In this document: positions 1 to 7,661 of the stretch, piece by piece
Position numbering within the stretch: position 1 is the first letter of the stretch
Layout of the letters: each line of letters starts with the position of its first letter
Assembly (NCBI GenBank): GCA_003599475.1
Contig: QZKK01000235.1
Location: 1 to 27,405, forward strand
DNA length: 27,405 bases
Source of the DNA: Desulfobacteraceae bacterium
GTDB taxonomy: Bacteria; Desulfobacterota; Desulfobacteria; Desulfobacterales; SURF-15
Reading direction: 5' to 3'
Notes under the pieces: generated by a model
What the model was told of the DNA's origin: nothing
Database searches by the model: none
The model's input: only the letters and a program-made list of their open reading frames with translations
Made by a program: the position numbers and the translations under genes

Positions 1-2
1 AT

Positions 3-215
3 GCCTGGTATCCGCTGCTTTCGGAGATGAAGGAAAGGGGAGCAGACCATCGGCTGATTGCTATTTTCTTGAACAGCCGAGCGGTGAAACCCTTTTTATG
101 GCCGGTGATGATCGCCTATTTCGATCTGAATTACGTCCTGGTTTTGAACTTCTTTATGATCGCAGGCTCTCTGGTCTCAGGGTATCTTCTATGCGCATGG
201 GTCAAAGACGACTGA
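3..215 (+). CDS. YraQ/DUF318-type permease, C-terminal fragment
   Basis: Only the last 70 residues lie in the window; the frame is open at the left edge and stops at 213-215. The visible part begins with a PLLSEMKERGA-like loop, then a stretch resembling the permease FLNSRAVKPFLWPVM segment, and ends in a hydrophobic helix (about YVLVLNFFMIAGSLVSGYLL) with a short charged tail. This pattern resembles the half-size predicted permeases (DUF318, YraQ-like) common in anaerobes, which are inner-membrane proteins of uncertain substrate. The gene converges on the peroxiredoxin gene, with a strong hairpin between the two stops. Assignment rests on recalled family resemblance of a short fragment, so it is tentative. 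Confidence 0.6.
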   Translation, partial: AWYPLLSEMKERGADHRLIAIFLNSRAVKPFLWPVMIAYFDLNYVLVLNFFMIAGSLVSGYLLCAWVKDD

Positions 216-245
216 CTGACCAACTCTTGAAGGCAAAACCATGGA

Positions 246-279
246 TCTCCCCCTGCCGGGAGAATCCTGCAGGGGGAGA
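246..279. terminator. Bidirectional hairpin terminator
   Basis: TCTCCCCCTGC at 246-256 pairs perfectly with GCAGGGGGAGA at 269-279 (11 bp stem, 12-nt loop). It lies between the convergent permease stop (215) and peroxiredoxin stop (292). On the minus strand the stem is followed within a few bases by a TTTT run, as expected for intrinsic termination. No T run is obvious on the plus side. Confidence 0.75.
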
Positions 280-291
280 GATCATCGATCG

Positions 292-996
292 TTAAAACGC
301 GAGATCGGGTTTCCATACCTCCCAAACCCTGCCTACAAGCTCCGGACCCGGCTTCAAGGTGGGCTTTCCCGGGTGCCAACCGGAAGGTGTCGCCTCTTTC
401 CCCTTGGAGTTATGGACATATTGAAAGGCCTGGATCTGACGGATGAGCTCGCTGACATTCCGGCCGACCGGTGGAGTTAAAATTTCCATGGCCTGAATCA
501 CCCCGTCCGGGTCGATGATGAATCTGCCGCGCATCTCCACCCCTAGGTTGGAATCATACACTCCATAGGCGGTCCCGATTTTACCTCCCTGATCGGAGAG
601 CATCGGAAAGGGTACACCCCCTGGGACCATTTTCGATAATTCGTCGTCCTGCCATATCTTGTGCACAAAATGGCTGTCCACGCTGATCGACAGCATTTCC
701 ACACCCAGATTTCGGATCTCATCGTATTTGGACGCAACTGCGGCCAGTTCCGTCGCTCAGACAAAAGTAAAATCGCCGGGGTAAAAACAAAGACAGACCC
801 ACCGATTGAGATAATCCGAGAGTTTAACCTGCCCGAAGCCTCCCTGGTGAAAGGCCGGTGCTTCGAAATCCGGTGCCTTGCCGCCAACTCTTGCCATCAT
901 ACCGATCTCCTTTTCTCTTGGAATGTCGGGATCTTTCCGCTTTTCCCCCACATTCGCTCCCGCGGGCTTTCCACAGCCGATCTCCAGTTTTTTCAT
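292..996 (-). CDS. prxU: Selenocysteine-containing peroxiredoxin (PrxU-type)
   Basis: Thiol/selenol peroxidase of the AhpC/TSA thioredoxin fold, expected to reduce peroxides in the cytoplasm. The reading frame is interrupted by a single TGA at 757-759, exactly where the peroxidatic Cys of [10 protein letters not shown] should be. Both sides are colinear with one peroxiredoxin: upstream [10 protein letters not shown] and FYPGDFTFV; downstream [28 protein letters not shown] and the TPSGWHPGK tail. Read as Sec (U80), the protein is 234 aa. The start is ATG at 996, with AAGGAGAAGGGAT just upstream; the ATG at 1014 overlaps this ribosome-binding site and is less likely. The C-terminus has no resolving Cys; other Cys lie at about 7, 70 and 72. 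A SECIS-like hairpin follows the UGA. The gene follows cooT at a gap of about 210 nt and may have its own promoter. A routine gene caller would split it into two ORFs. Confidence 0.9.
731..754 (-). promoter_or_regulatory. SECIS-like hairpin after the in-frame UGA
   Basis: On the minus strand, starting two nt after the UGA, GACG-G-AACTG pairs with CAGTT-G-CGTC: 9 bp around one G/G mismatch, closed by a GCCG tetraloop. The loop starts 13 nt after the UGA and begins with G, which fits the general geometry of bacterial SECIS elements (short apical loop with G near its 5' side, a little over 10 nt from the UGA). SelB binding is inferred. Confidence 0.75.
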
Positions 997-1159
997 ATCC
1001 CTTCTCCTTTTCATCTATTGTTCGAAATCTCTTCTTCTGTAATAATGCTGAACCCCCCGGCATCACCAGCTATGGAATATCTCATCGGGGTTTTGTGCAT
1101 GCTTCGATGTCCTTCTGTTCCGTTATCGCATCATATCACTACCATGCTTCTTCAAAGCG

Positions 1160-1173
1160 GCTCCTGTGGGAGC
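1160..1173. repeat. Small hairpin in the cooT-prxU spacer
   Basis: GCTCC, a TGTG loop, then GGAGC: a 5-bp stem. The spacer from 997 to 1208 shows no plausible gene. The hairpin could be a weak terminator after cooT or a REP-like unit; no T tract follows. Confidence 0.3.
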
Positions 1174-1208
1174 GCACCCCAATTCAGTTCAGTTGATCAG
1201 ATCGGAAT

Positions 1209-1424
1209 TTATTCCTCCGGATCGGTTTCCGGAAAAGGACCGTCAATCTCCACGATGTGCTGATCCATAAAATCGATCCGCTTGATTTTGCCCCGCACGA
1301 ACTTTTCCTGTCCCAATAGTCCGATGAGAACAAAACCGTCCTCTTGTGATTCCATTCGGGCGACGTTTTGCATCGCCTCCACTCTTCGGAGGTCCTTTTC
1401 AATGAACACGGTGCTCAGGCACAT
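1209..1424 (-). CDS. cooT: CooT-family nickel-binding protein
   Basis: 71 aa, the usual size for CooT. It starts MCLSTVFI, with the Cys directly after the initiator Met that CooT uses for nickel binding. It continues through the beta-rich body (VARMES, GFVLIGLLGQEKFV, GKIKRIDFMDQHIVEI) and ends in an acidic tail. CooT proteins are small dimeric Ni(II) chaperones for carbon monoxide dehydrogenase maturation. The gene follows the cooC-like gene by 16 nt on the same strand, which supports a shared nickel or CODH maturation role. No CODH catalytic subunit is in the window. Alternative: a CooT homologue serving another nickel enzyme. Confidence 0.85.
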   Translation of the reverse strand: MCLSTVFIEKDLRRVEAMQNVARMESQEDGFVLIGLLGQEKFVRGKIKRIDFMDQHIVEIDGPFPETDPEE

Positions 1425-1440
1425 AAGCTCTCCCGATTTG

Positions 1441-2196
1441 CTAATGCAGCAACAGGAAGTCCAGAATCCTCTCGATCTGCTCGGAGGCTTTCCCTGTGCG
1501 GACCGGACTTCCAGTCATGGATGCTTCTGAAATGATCGGATCATTCGGAACCGTACCGATAACCTCCAGCCCAATATTCTTGAGTTGTGACCTTAAAATG
1601 ACTGCGACACGATCCGTTTCCACTTTATTGAGGACCGCCCATACGCCGCCTTGAACGCCTCTTGCCATCTCTTGCACTCTGCCGGCCATATGGATGGATT
1701 CAAATGAGGGATCGACCGCAAGGAGTACGGCATCGATCGCTGTTTCGATTCCCCTCCCGAAGTGTTCGACCCCGGCTTCCAGGTCGACAATAAGGAATTC
1801 ATTTTTTTCCAAATGGACCTTTTGGAGAAACTCGCGAGTTAAAGCCCCCATCGGGCAGGCGCATCCTTCCAGTGCTTGAAATATCTTTCCGATACAAACA
1901 AGCATCAGGCCATCTTGTCTCTGGATATAAGGCGATGGAATCGTATCCAGATGAATCCGGCTCTCGTTCAACAGGTTCACCTGCCCCATCTTCTTCTTCA
2001 GATTCTTCTTCCCTCCTGCAAGATCCATCAGCGCAGCCGGGGCCTGTTCAAAGCCGAGTGTTCTATAAAGGGAAAAATTCGATTCGTCCGAGTCGACGAC
2101 GAGAACGGTTACTCCCCGCGCCCGGAGGCCTCTTGCGATCAGGGCGACGAGAACGCTTTTTCCGCTGCCCCCTTTTCCGCAAACAGCCAGTTTCAA
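1441..2196 (-). CDS. cooC: CooC-like nickel-insertion P-loop ATPase
   Basis: MinD/ParA-family ATPase of 251 aa. The N-terminus carries the deviant Walker A GKGGSGKS (about residues 7-14), followed by VLVVDSDESN. A CAC motif (C112, C114 from the TTG start) is followed by PMGALTREFL; this CXC is the metal site of CooC dimers. FLIVDLEAGVEHFGRG fits switch II. Start choice: TTG at 2196 is preceded by AAAAAAGGAGAAAAAAGA. The ATG at 2232 would add 12 residues and overlap the upstream gene by 11 nt. CooC uses ATP hydrolysis to load nickel into CO dehydrogenase. Its neighbours are a NifU-like scaffold upstream and CooT downstream. The target enzyme is presumably encoded elsewhere. Confidence 0.85.
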   Translation of the reverse strand: MKLAVCGKGGSGKSVLVALIARGLRARGVTVLVVDSDESNFSLYRTLGFEQAPAALMDLAGGKKNLKKKMGQVNLLNESRIHLDTIPSPYIQRQDGLMLVCIGKIFQALEGCACPMGALTREFLQKVHLEKNEFLIVDLEAGVEHFGRGIETAIDAVLLAVDPSFESIHMAGRVQEMARGVQGGVWAVLNKVETDRVAVILRSQLKNIGLEVIGTVPNDPIISEASMTGSPVRTGKASEQIERILDFLLLH

Positions 2197-2221
2197 TCTT
2201 TTTTCTCCTTTTTTCCAGCAA

Positions 2222-2689
2222 TCATTTTTCACCGGTCGGAGGAACTTGAACAGGTTTGACGAATGCTTTCTTCATGTACTGATCCAGTGCCGCCTGAAGC
2301 GTTTCCGCGGCAAGGAATGCACAATGCTTTTCCCCCTCGGGCAGCCCGGGCATCATTTCGAGAATGGTTTCGCCCGTAATTTTTACAATTTCATCCGGAC
2401 TTTTTCCCAGGGCAAGCTCGGCGATCATAGACCCGCACACCGTCGTTGTCGCACAGCCGTCCGTTTGAAACGCCGCTTCTGCAACTGTTTCATCTTTAAA
2501 CCGTAAAAAAATCTGCATCGTATCGCCGCATGAACCCCTGACCCGGGCGTAGCCATCCGGATTTTCCAGAGTCCCCCTGTACAGAGGGTTTTGCCACCTC
2601 TCAAACCCGGTTTTTCCGTAAGCGGCCATGGCCTCCTCATAAATTCGATTCTGAAGGCGGATCACGAAATCATCCAGATTGTCGGTCAT
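2222..2689 (-). CDS. NifU/IscU-like iron-sulfur cluster scaffold
   Basis: The 155-aa protein has the three scaffold cysteines of the IscU fold and the adjacent Asp: C54-G-D56 (GSCGDTM), C79 (TDGCATTT) and C123 (KHCAFLA). Family knowledge: such proteins build [2Fe-2S] or [4Fe-4S] clusters and hand them to target enzymes. The start is ATG 2689, with CTGGAGATGCA before it; the open frame reaches back to 2761, but that extension lacks family resemblance. The gene heads the minus-strand cooC-cooT group, so a role in cluster assembly for a nickel-iron-sulfur enzyme is a reasonable inference. A degenerate -24/-12 element and a truncated sigma-54 activator gene lie just upstream. Confidence 0.85.
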   Translation of the reverse strand: MTDNLDDFVIRLQNRIYEEAMAAYGKTGFERWQNPLYRGTLENPDGYARVRGSCGDTMQIFLRFKDETVAEAAFQTDGCATTTVCGSMIAELALGKSPDEIVKITGETILEMMPGLPEGEKHCAFLAAETLQAALDQYMKKAFVKPVQVPPTGEK

Positions 2690-2772
2690 TGCATCTCCAG
2701 GGTAATGAGATTTTACTTCAGGAAGCATGCCGTTCAGCTCGGCATCGAATTCCCGGATCATCTGTAATACTC

Positions 2773-2788
2773 ATCAAAATATGTGCCA
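2773..2788 (-). promoter_or_regulatory. Degenerate sigma-54-like promoter before the NifU-cooC-cooT group
   Basis: On the minus strand, TGGCAC is followed in correct -24/-12 register by TTTGAT. The invariant -12 GC is GA here, so this may be a decayed or weak site. It would start transcripts near 2762, about 73 nt before the chosen NifU-like start. Confidence 0.25.
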
Positions 2789-2935
2789 GTTTGAAAAATC
2801 TTGAGATCCAAGAATCGCTGATGGGTTCCTGTGATTCGCTCTGCGGCCCGATTGAAAGGTGGTGGTCCGCCAGTTCAGATCGATTGTAAAAACCCCTTCG
2901 TTGATCGAATCGAGGATGACGAGATGCCTGTCCAC
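2774..2935 (-). pseudogene. Broken 5' end of a PAS-type sigma-54 activator gene
   Basis: From a GTG at 2935 with AGGAGGT upstream, the frame encodes VDRHLVILDSINEGVFTIDL and NWRTTTF. This is nearly the same as the start of the intact activator that begins at 7661. After TTTF the frame is lost: restoring one base gives NRAAERITG, and homology stops at about 2828. The rest of the PAS domain, the AAA+ domain and the HTH are absent. The homologous leader upstream (to 3021) is also present, so this is a segmental copy of the activator's 5' region. It reads toward the NifU-like gene. Confidence 0.75.
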
Positions 2936-3021
2936 AAAATACCTCCTGTTTTCTTCACCCCTAAATCGTGCATTATGGAATCTCAAAAGGAAGGCCATTA
3001 TTTCATTTTGCATGGATGCAG
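2828..3021. repeat. Direct repeat copy A: activator leader plus first codons
   Basis: About 194 bp that aligns by eye with 7555-7747 in the same orientation, roughly 85% identical. It covers the GTG start, ribosome-binding site, untranslated leader and the first 30 or so codons of the activator. Both copies end at the same place, in a TTTTGCATG-GATGCAG or TTTTGCATG-CATGCAG motif. Confidence 0.8.
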
Positions 3022-3032
3022 AATGGGCCGCA

Positions 3033-3117
3033 ATCATCCGGAACAAGTGGCCGGCTTGCTTTGGAACAGCCGCCGGAATCAAGCGGAATGGGTGGCCGGA
3101 ATGGCTCGGAATACGCA
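3033..3117. mobile_element. Possible IS end remnant: GGCCGG/GGAAT repeat block
   Basis: The block repeats GTGGCCGG and CGGAAT several times: GTGGCCGGCTT, CCGCCGGAATCAAGCGGAAT, GGGTGGCCGGAAT, CTCGGAATACGCA. The composition and the closing GGAATACGCA recall terminal repeat regions of IS21-like elements, from memory and not confirmed. No transposase remains. It sits exactly between the repeat copy and the transporter pseudogene, so it may mark the left edge of acquired DNA. Confidence 0.35.
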
Positions 3118-3124
3118 AAAGCAG

Positions 3125-4056
3125 TCACATGGTGTTCCTTCGGCATCGAGTATGGGCCCCGATCTGGCTGCTTCCCACGGCTCGGTCCCCGGTCATGGAC
3201 GGTGGACGACGTAATTCGCCATGTGTCAACAACAGGACCGCCGTCAAGATGAGCCCACCGCCCAGCAAGGTGACCGTTGTCAGCGTCTCGTGCAACCACC
3301 AGTTAGCCAGCAGAACCGTCACCACGGGCTCTAACGTAGAGAGCATCGCCGCATTCGTCGGTCCAATCCGTTTCAGCCCGGATAAAAAGGCCACCACCGG
3401 GAGCAGGGTGGTGATCACCACCCAGTAATGGCCGCCCATCCCCTGCCTGTGGCCGGGAGCTGCGGTCCAGTCACCATCATCAACACACCATTGCATATCC
3501 CTGCGGTGGCGAAAATCACAGCCGAGGATTGCACGGGCGAGACACGTCTCATCACGTCTGTCCCGACAATGATGTAGATCGCATACAGCAGCGCACTGCC
3601 AACCGCCAACAGGATGCCCAGAGCTTGGCCCCTCAATGGACCAACCGCGAGGGCCGTTCCGCTCAGAGCCAATCCTAGTGCCAGACCTTTGGCGCCCGTG
3701 AGGGGCTCGTGCAGCAGCAGTACCGCAAGCAGAGCCACAAAAATCGGATAGAGGTATAGCAGCAAAGCCACCAATCCCGCCGAGGCATATTTCAAAGCCG
3801 CCAGGTAGGCGAATGCGGCACCGACATAGCCGAGCACACCCATACCGAACAGCCGAAGCAGCACTGAGCCGCGCGGCAACGGCTCGCGCCGAACAGCAAG
3901 CAGGGCCAGCGCCGGAATCGCCGCCAGCCCGAAGCGCAAGCATAGGATCGTCAGGGCATCCATGCCGTCCGCATAGGCATAACGACCAAAAAGGGCGAGC
4001 GTACCGAAGCCGGCGGCAGACGCCACCACGAGAATGATCCCAACTATACGATTCAT
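3125..4056 (-). pseudogene. EamA/DMT-family transporter with a frameshift
   Basis: Inner-membrane drug/metabolite-type exporter with about ten helices. The N-terminal part (ATG 4056; MNRIVGIILVVASAAGFGTL through GLVALLLYLYPIFVALLAV to GRGWAAITG) stops at 3415-3417. The C-terminal part continues in another frame as VVITTLLPVVAFLSG, LKRIGPTNAAMLSTLEPVVT and LLGGGLILTAVLLL. One extra G in the GGG run at 3421-3423 (CCC on plus) restores a single EamA protein. This is either a genuine inactivating deletion or a sequencing error. DUF2917 lies just upstream on the same strand and a MocR-type regulator is divergent. That set looks like one exporter cassette in which the regulator senses an amino-acid-like ligand. 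Confidence 0.8.
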
Positions 4057-4082
4057 CCTGTCATTCAATTGCGAGTATGGCT

Positions 4083-4421
4083 CTAGCGAAAAGGGCGATA
4101 GTCTCCGGCATACGGCCTGGCCCTGATGAAAGGCATGGCGACGGTCACCGAAGCCGGCTTGAGAGCTTGGACCAGCACCATGCCGGGCAGCGTCACGATA
4201 AAGATCTCGCCCTCCTGGAGCACATAGTCGGCCACATCGCGCTCCTGCGTGATCCAAACGGCGCCACGACAGCAGATGATGACACGCAGGCGCTGGTCGC
4301 CCCGCGCCTGCCACAGCGCTCCAACCTCCAGGTCCAGGTGGACCTGGCCCTCGTAAAGATCGGCAACGGCCCACCCCCAGCACTGCTGCGGAAGGGCATT
4401 CAGACCGGCCCTCAGACTCAA
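4083..4421 (-). CDS. DUF2917-like protein
   Basis: The C-terminal half matches the DUF2917 pattern as I recall it: RLRVIICCRGAVWITQERD, then VADYVLQEGEIFIV, then MVLVQALKPASVTV. This is a short cupin-like beta fold of unknown function. The stop is at 4083. The start is uncertain: I used TTG 4421, giving 112 aa, but the frame is open to 4580. The longer version would run into the divergent promoter region and its N-terminus does not look conserved. It lies 26 nt before the EamA start, so the two are probably co-transcribed. High GC resembles the MocR gene. Confidence 0.55.
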   Translation of the reverse strand: MSLRAGLNALPQQCWGWAVADLYEGQVHLDLEVGALWQARGDQRLRVIICCRGAVWITQERDVADYVLQEGEIFIVTLPGMVLVQALKPASVTVAMPFIRARPYAGDYRPFR

Positions 4422-4537
4422 TACAGGGATGGCACACCTCCATTCACAGGCCTTAATGGTTCGTATACACCAACCCGGCGCTACCTGAACAGATACACCA
4501 GTCGTTAATTGTACCCATAACAGGGTGTTGTCTGGAA

Positions 4538-4570
4538 AACTGTACTGATCCTGACAAGGGTCAACTGTAC
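4538..4570. promoter_or_regulatory. Direct repeats AACTGTAC, candidate MocR operator
   Basis: AACTGTAC occurs at 4538-4545 and 4563-4570, 25 bp apart start to start, with a related AATTGTAC at 4507-4514. The second copy abuts the -35 of the regulator promoter. MocR/PdxR-type regulators often bind direct repeats in divergent promoters, so autoregulation is a fair inference. Confidence 0.4.
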
Positions 4571-4571
4571 C

Positions 4572-4600
4572 TTGTGCCATACGCCACCGGCCGCTATAAT
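4572..4600 (+). promoter_or_regulatory. Sigma-70-type promoter of the MocR gene, leaderless
   Basis: -35 TTGTGC (4572-4577), a 17-bp spacer, and a perfect -10 TATAAT (4595-4600). The start codon ATG is at 4606, where transcription itself should begin. The mRNA is probably leaderless, and no ribosome-binding site is present. Confidence 0.6.
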
Positions 4601-4605
4601 AAGTT

Positions 4606-6033
4606 ATGAAGGATTCCAGGCCCTATAAGTACGAGCGCATCGCCGACGATATCGCCCATCTGATCGACTCCGGCACATTCCGCCCGGGAGACGGCATCCC
4701 CTCGCTGCGTGAGCTCAGCCGCCAGTGCGATGTGGGCATCACCACCGTGCAGCAAGCCTACTACCTGCTCGAGGCGCGGGGTCTGATCGAGGCCCGTGAC
4801 CGATCCGGGTTCTATGTCTGTACCGCGCGGCTTTCAACCCTGCCCGAACCCGACATCTCGGCGCCCGGTCCAGATCCCACCGAGGTCAGCGTGCGTGAGC
4901 TGGTAACCGAGGTTTCGCTAGCCGACACACGCCATCCCGATCTGATCCAACTGGGCGCGGCTCATCCCAATGCCCACCTGGCGGCGACTAAAGCGCTGAA
5001 CCGGTCCCTTACCTCGATCGCCCGCCGCATGGGGTACCGTACCGGCATGTACGACTACGTGCCCGGATGTGAAGCGCTGCGCGTGCAGATCGCCAAACGG
5101 GCCCTGTCCTCCGGCTGCAGGCTGGGCCCGGATGACGTCGTCATCACCACCGGCTGCACCGAGTCGATCAGCCTCTGTCTGCGGGCCGTCTGCGCTCCTG
5201 GCGACACTGTGGCCATCGAGTCGCCAACGGGCTTTGATGCCCTGCTGAGCTTGGATGTGCTTGGCCTCCAGGCCCTGGAGATCCCCACGCATCCGCGTGA
5301 CGGCATCAGCCTCGACGCCCTGCGGTTTGCCCTGGGTCACCATCCGGTGAGTGCCTGCCTGGTCGTATCCAATTATAACAATCCCCTGGGTAGTTGCATG
5401 CCCGACGACAACAAGCGCGAGCTCGTGGATTTGCTCGCATCGCACGACACCCCCTTGATCGAGAACGACATCTTCGGCGAGATCCACTTTCAGGATCGCC
5501 GCCCGAGCGTAGCCAAGGCTTACGATGACAAAGGCTTGGTCATGCTCTGCTCGTCCTTCTCCAAGAGCCTGTGCCCTGGCTACCGGGTCGGCTGGGTGGT
5601 GCCTGGCAGGTTTATGGCTTCCATCCGCTGGCTGAAATACACCACCAGCCTGGCGACACCCACCCTGTCGGAATACGCCATTGCCGAGTTCCTGGCGGGC
5701 GGCAGCTACGACCCCTACATCCGGCGCATCCGGCGGATCTATGAGCGGCACGTCGGCGCCCTGTCCCAGGCGGTCGGCCGCTTCTTCCCCCCGGAGTGCC
5801 GCCTGACCCGTCCCGGTGGCGGCTTTGTGCTCTGGGTCCAACTCCCCGCGCGCGTAGACTCCCTGCACCTGTACCGGCAGGCACTCAGCGCGGGCATCGC
5901 CATCACCCCTGGCTATCTGTTCTCGTCGACGAACCAGTACCGCAACTTTGTCCGGCTGAACGCGGCCAACTGGTCGGACGAGGCCGAACAGGCTATCCAG
6001 CACCTGGGCGAAATGATCGCCGCCCTGTCCTGA
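4606..6033 (+). CDS. MocR-type regulator (GntR HTH plus PLP aminotransferase domain)
   Basis: 475 aa, the typical MocR length. Residues 1-75 form a GntR winged helix (ERIADDIAHLIDSGTFRPGD, IPSLRELSRQCDVGITTVQQ). From about residue 110 there is a fold-type I aminotransferase-like domain. SNYNNPLGSCMP matches the substrate-contact loop, and FSKSLCPGYRVGW carries the PLP-binding lysine, K320. These proteins are transcription regulators that sense PLP or an amino-acid adduct; some resemble enzymes but act on DNA. The gene is divergent from DUF2917-EamA, its probable target. GC is visibly higher than in the Hdr region, consistent with acquisition. Substrate unknown. Confidence 0.9.
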   Translation: MKDSRPYKYERIADDIAHLIDSGTFRPGDGIPSLRELSRQCDVGITTVQQAYYLLEARGLIEARDRSGFYVCTARLSTLPEPDISAPGPDPTEVSVRELVTEVSLADTRHPDLIQLGAAHPNAHLAATKALNRSLTSIARRMGYRTGMYDYVPGCEALRVQIAKRALSSGCRLGPDDVVITTGCTESISLCLRAVCAPGDTVAIESPTGFDALLSLDVLGLQALEIPTHPRDGISLDALRFALGHHPVSACLVVSNYNNPLGSCMPDDNKRELVDLLASHDTPLIENDIFGEIHFQDRRPSVAKAYDDKGLVMLCSSFSKSLCPGYRVGWVVPGRFMASIRWLKYTTSLATPTLSEYAIAEFLAGGSYDPYIRRIRRIYERHVGALSQAVGRFFPPECRLTRPGGGFVLWVQLPARVDSLHLYRQALSAGIAITPGYLFSSTNQYRNFVRLNAANWSDEAEQAIQHLGEMIAALS

Positions 6034-6317
6034 CTGCCTGCTCACAGCCATCTCGAATCCAGAATGCGCCAGACCGGTAATTACCCGGATGACGAACCGT
6101 TGACTCGTGAAAAACTCCAGCACCTCCTGCTGCATGCCGTAGAGGATCTTGATGTGGAACAAGCACGCCGGGAAGTCGCCCCCTTCGTTTTGGACCGGCG
6201 TGCCGGGGCACCCTATGTTGCAGAAATGCAAGGATGTATAAACTGCATTGCGTATTTCAGAAGGGACCCAGGCCCTTTGTGAGGAGAGGTTTCATGAAGA
6301 AGGCCTTGACCGTGATG
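6034..6317 (+). other. Spacer with a possible toxin-tail remnant
   Basis: 284 bp between the MocR stop and the activator stop. The frame from 6064 to 6282 encodes PLTREKLQHLLLHAVEDLD followed by VEQARREVAPFV, which vaguely recalls the C-terminal tail of AbiEii-type nucleotidyltransferases. The rest of that family is absent and the frame soon loses resemblance. At most this is a remnant; it may be the right edge of the acquired segment. Confidence 0.25.
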
Positions 6318-7661
6318 TCATTTTCTTTTGCCCCGGCCATCCGTCTCCGGCAGGTCGATCCGGAGCTGCTTGATTTTCCGGTATAGCGTGCTGGTGTCGA
6401 TTCCCAGATCATGCGCAGCCCTTTTTCGATTGCCCCTGTGACGTCGAAGGATGTCGGTGATCAGCACTTTTTCCATCGTATGGAGACTCATGGCGCCGGC
6501 GGCCTCGGTGGAAAAGGCAGCAGCCGGACGAAACTCGGGCGGCAGATGATGCAGCTCGATCATGCCTCCCCTGCAGAGGACAAACGCCTGCTCGATGATA
6601 TTTTCCAGCTCGCGGACGTTGCCTGGAAATTCGTGCTCCATCAGGCAGGTGATCGCTTCAAGCGACACCCCGGCGATATCCTTGCCCTGCAGCCGGTTGA
6701 ACTTCGAAACCAGGTGATCCACCAGCAGCGGGATGTCCTCGCGGCGATGCCGGAGTTCCGGCAGTTTGAGATGAATGACACGGATCCGATAATAGAGATC
6801 ATCGCGGAACTTGCCGATCCGAACCCGTTCGGCAAGATCCTTGTTGGTTGCTGCAATCACCCGCACATCCACCTGCATCGGTGTTACGGCCCCCAGCGGC
6901 TCGACCGTGCGCTCCTGCAGTACTCGAAGCAGCCGGACCTGCAATGCGGGAGAAATATCGCCGATCTCGTCCAGAAAGATCGTGCCCTTGTCTGCCAGAG
7001 CAAAACGTCCGGCCTTGTCTCTTTTTGCATCCGTAAAGGCTCCGGCCTTATAGCCGAAGAGCTCGCTTTCCAGCAAGGTATCCGGAAGAGCTGCGCAGTT
7101 TATGGCGACAAACCGTTTCTTTCCGCGTGCAGAGAGGTTGTGGATCGCCCGGGCAAACAGCTCCTTGCCCGTGCCGCTTGCGCCCTCGATCAGGACCGTA
7201 CTGCTGCTTTCGGCGATCTGCGGCAGGATTTCAAAAAGGCTCTTCATTGCGGAACTGCGCCCGATAATGTCCTCGAAGGTATAGCGGCTCTCCAGCTCTT
7301 TCTGCAACTGCTCGATTCGGCTGATGTCCTGGAATGTCTCCACACCGCCGATGGCCTTTCCCCGATCATCCCGCAGGATCGCTGCCGAGATCCGGATCGG
7401 TATGAGGCGGCCCTGATGATCGATGATGTGAGCCGTGGCATTTACGGTCGGTTTTCCGGTATTGAGCGTTTTCCTCAGTGGACAGCTTTTCTCGCAAATG
7501 TTGGCATGGAAAACGTCGCAGCAGGGACGCCCCATGGCTTCTTCCCGAGGTACCCCTGTGATTCGCTCTGCGGCCCGATTGAAGGCGGTAATCCGCCAGT
7601 CCAGATCGATTGTGAAAACCCCCTCGTTGATCGAATCCAGGATAACATGATGGCTGTCCAC
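6318..7661 (-). CDS. PAS-AAA-Fis sigma-54-dependent activator
   Basis: 447 aa from GTG 7661, preceded by GGGAGGTGTTTC; the frame is open to 7751 but that part is leader. Residues 1-115 form a PAS domain (HHVILDSINEGVFTIDLDW) with Cys 47, 48, 56 and 60, the last in a C-x3-CP motif. The AAA+ domain carries Walker A GASGTGKE (160-167), a GAFTDA version of the sigma-54-contact loop, and GTIFLDEIGD as Walker B. A C-terminal Fis HTH follows (GNRKRAAHDLGIDTSTLYRK). No receiver domain, so it probably senses a ligand or redox state through PAS. It is divergent from the NifX-like genes, which have a -24/-12 promoter. The context recalls the Desulfovibrio ORP operons, where a sigma-54 activator controls NifX-like genes. 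Confidence 0.9.
   Translation of the reverse strand: MDSHHVILDSINEGVFTIDLDWRITAFNRAAERITGVPREEAMGRPCCDVFHANICEKSCPLRKTLNTGKPTVNATAHIIDHQGRLIPIRISAAILRDDRGKAIGGVETFQDISRIEQLQKELESRYTFEDIIGRSSAMKSLFEILPQIAESSSTVLIEGASGTGKELFARAIHNLSARGKKRFVAINCAALPDTLLESELFGYKAGAFTDAKRDKAGRFALADKGTIFLDEIGDISPALQVRLLRVLQERTVEPLGAVTPMQVDVRVIAATNKDLAERVRIGKFRDDLYYRIRVIHLKLPELRHRREDIPLLVDHLVSKFNRLQGKDIAGVSLEAITCLMEHEFPGNVRELENIIEQAFVLCRGGMIELHHLPPEFRPAAAFSTEAAGAMSLHTMEKVLITDILRRHRGNRKRAAHDLGIDTSTLYRKIKQLRIDLPETDGRGKRK

Noticed and set aside
4918..6231. 437-codon minus-strand open frame opposite the MocR gene
   Set aside because: It is a shadow of the high-GC MocR gene; the plus frame has full GntR and aminotransferase motifs and the minus frame shows no family pattern.
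6064..6282. Small ORF resembling an AbiEii-type toxin tail
   Set aside because: Only about 40 residues show vague similarity and there is no catalytic domain or antitoxin; listed only as a possible remnant.
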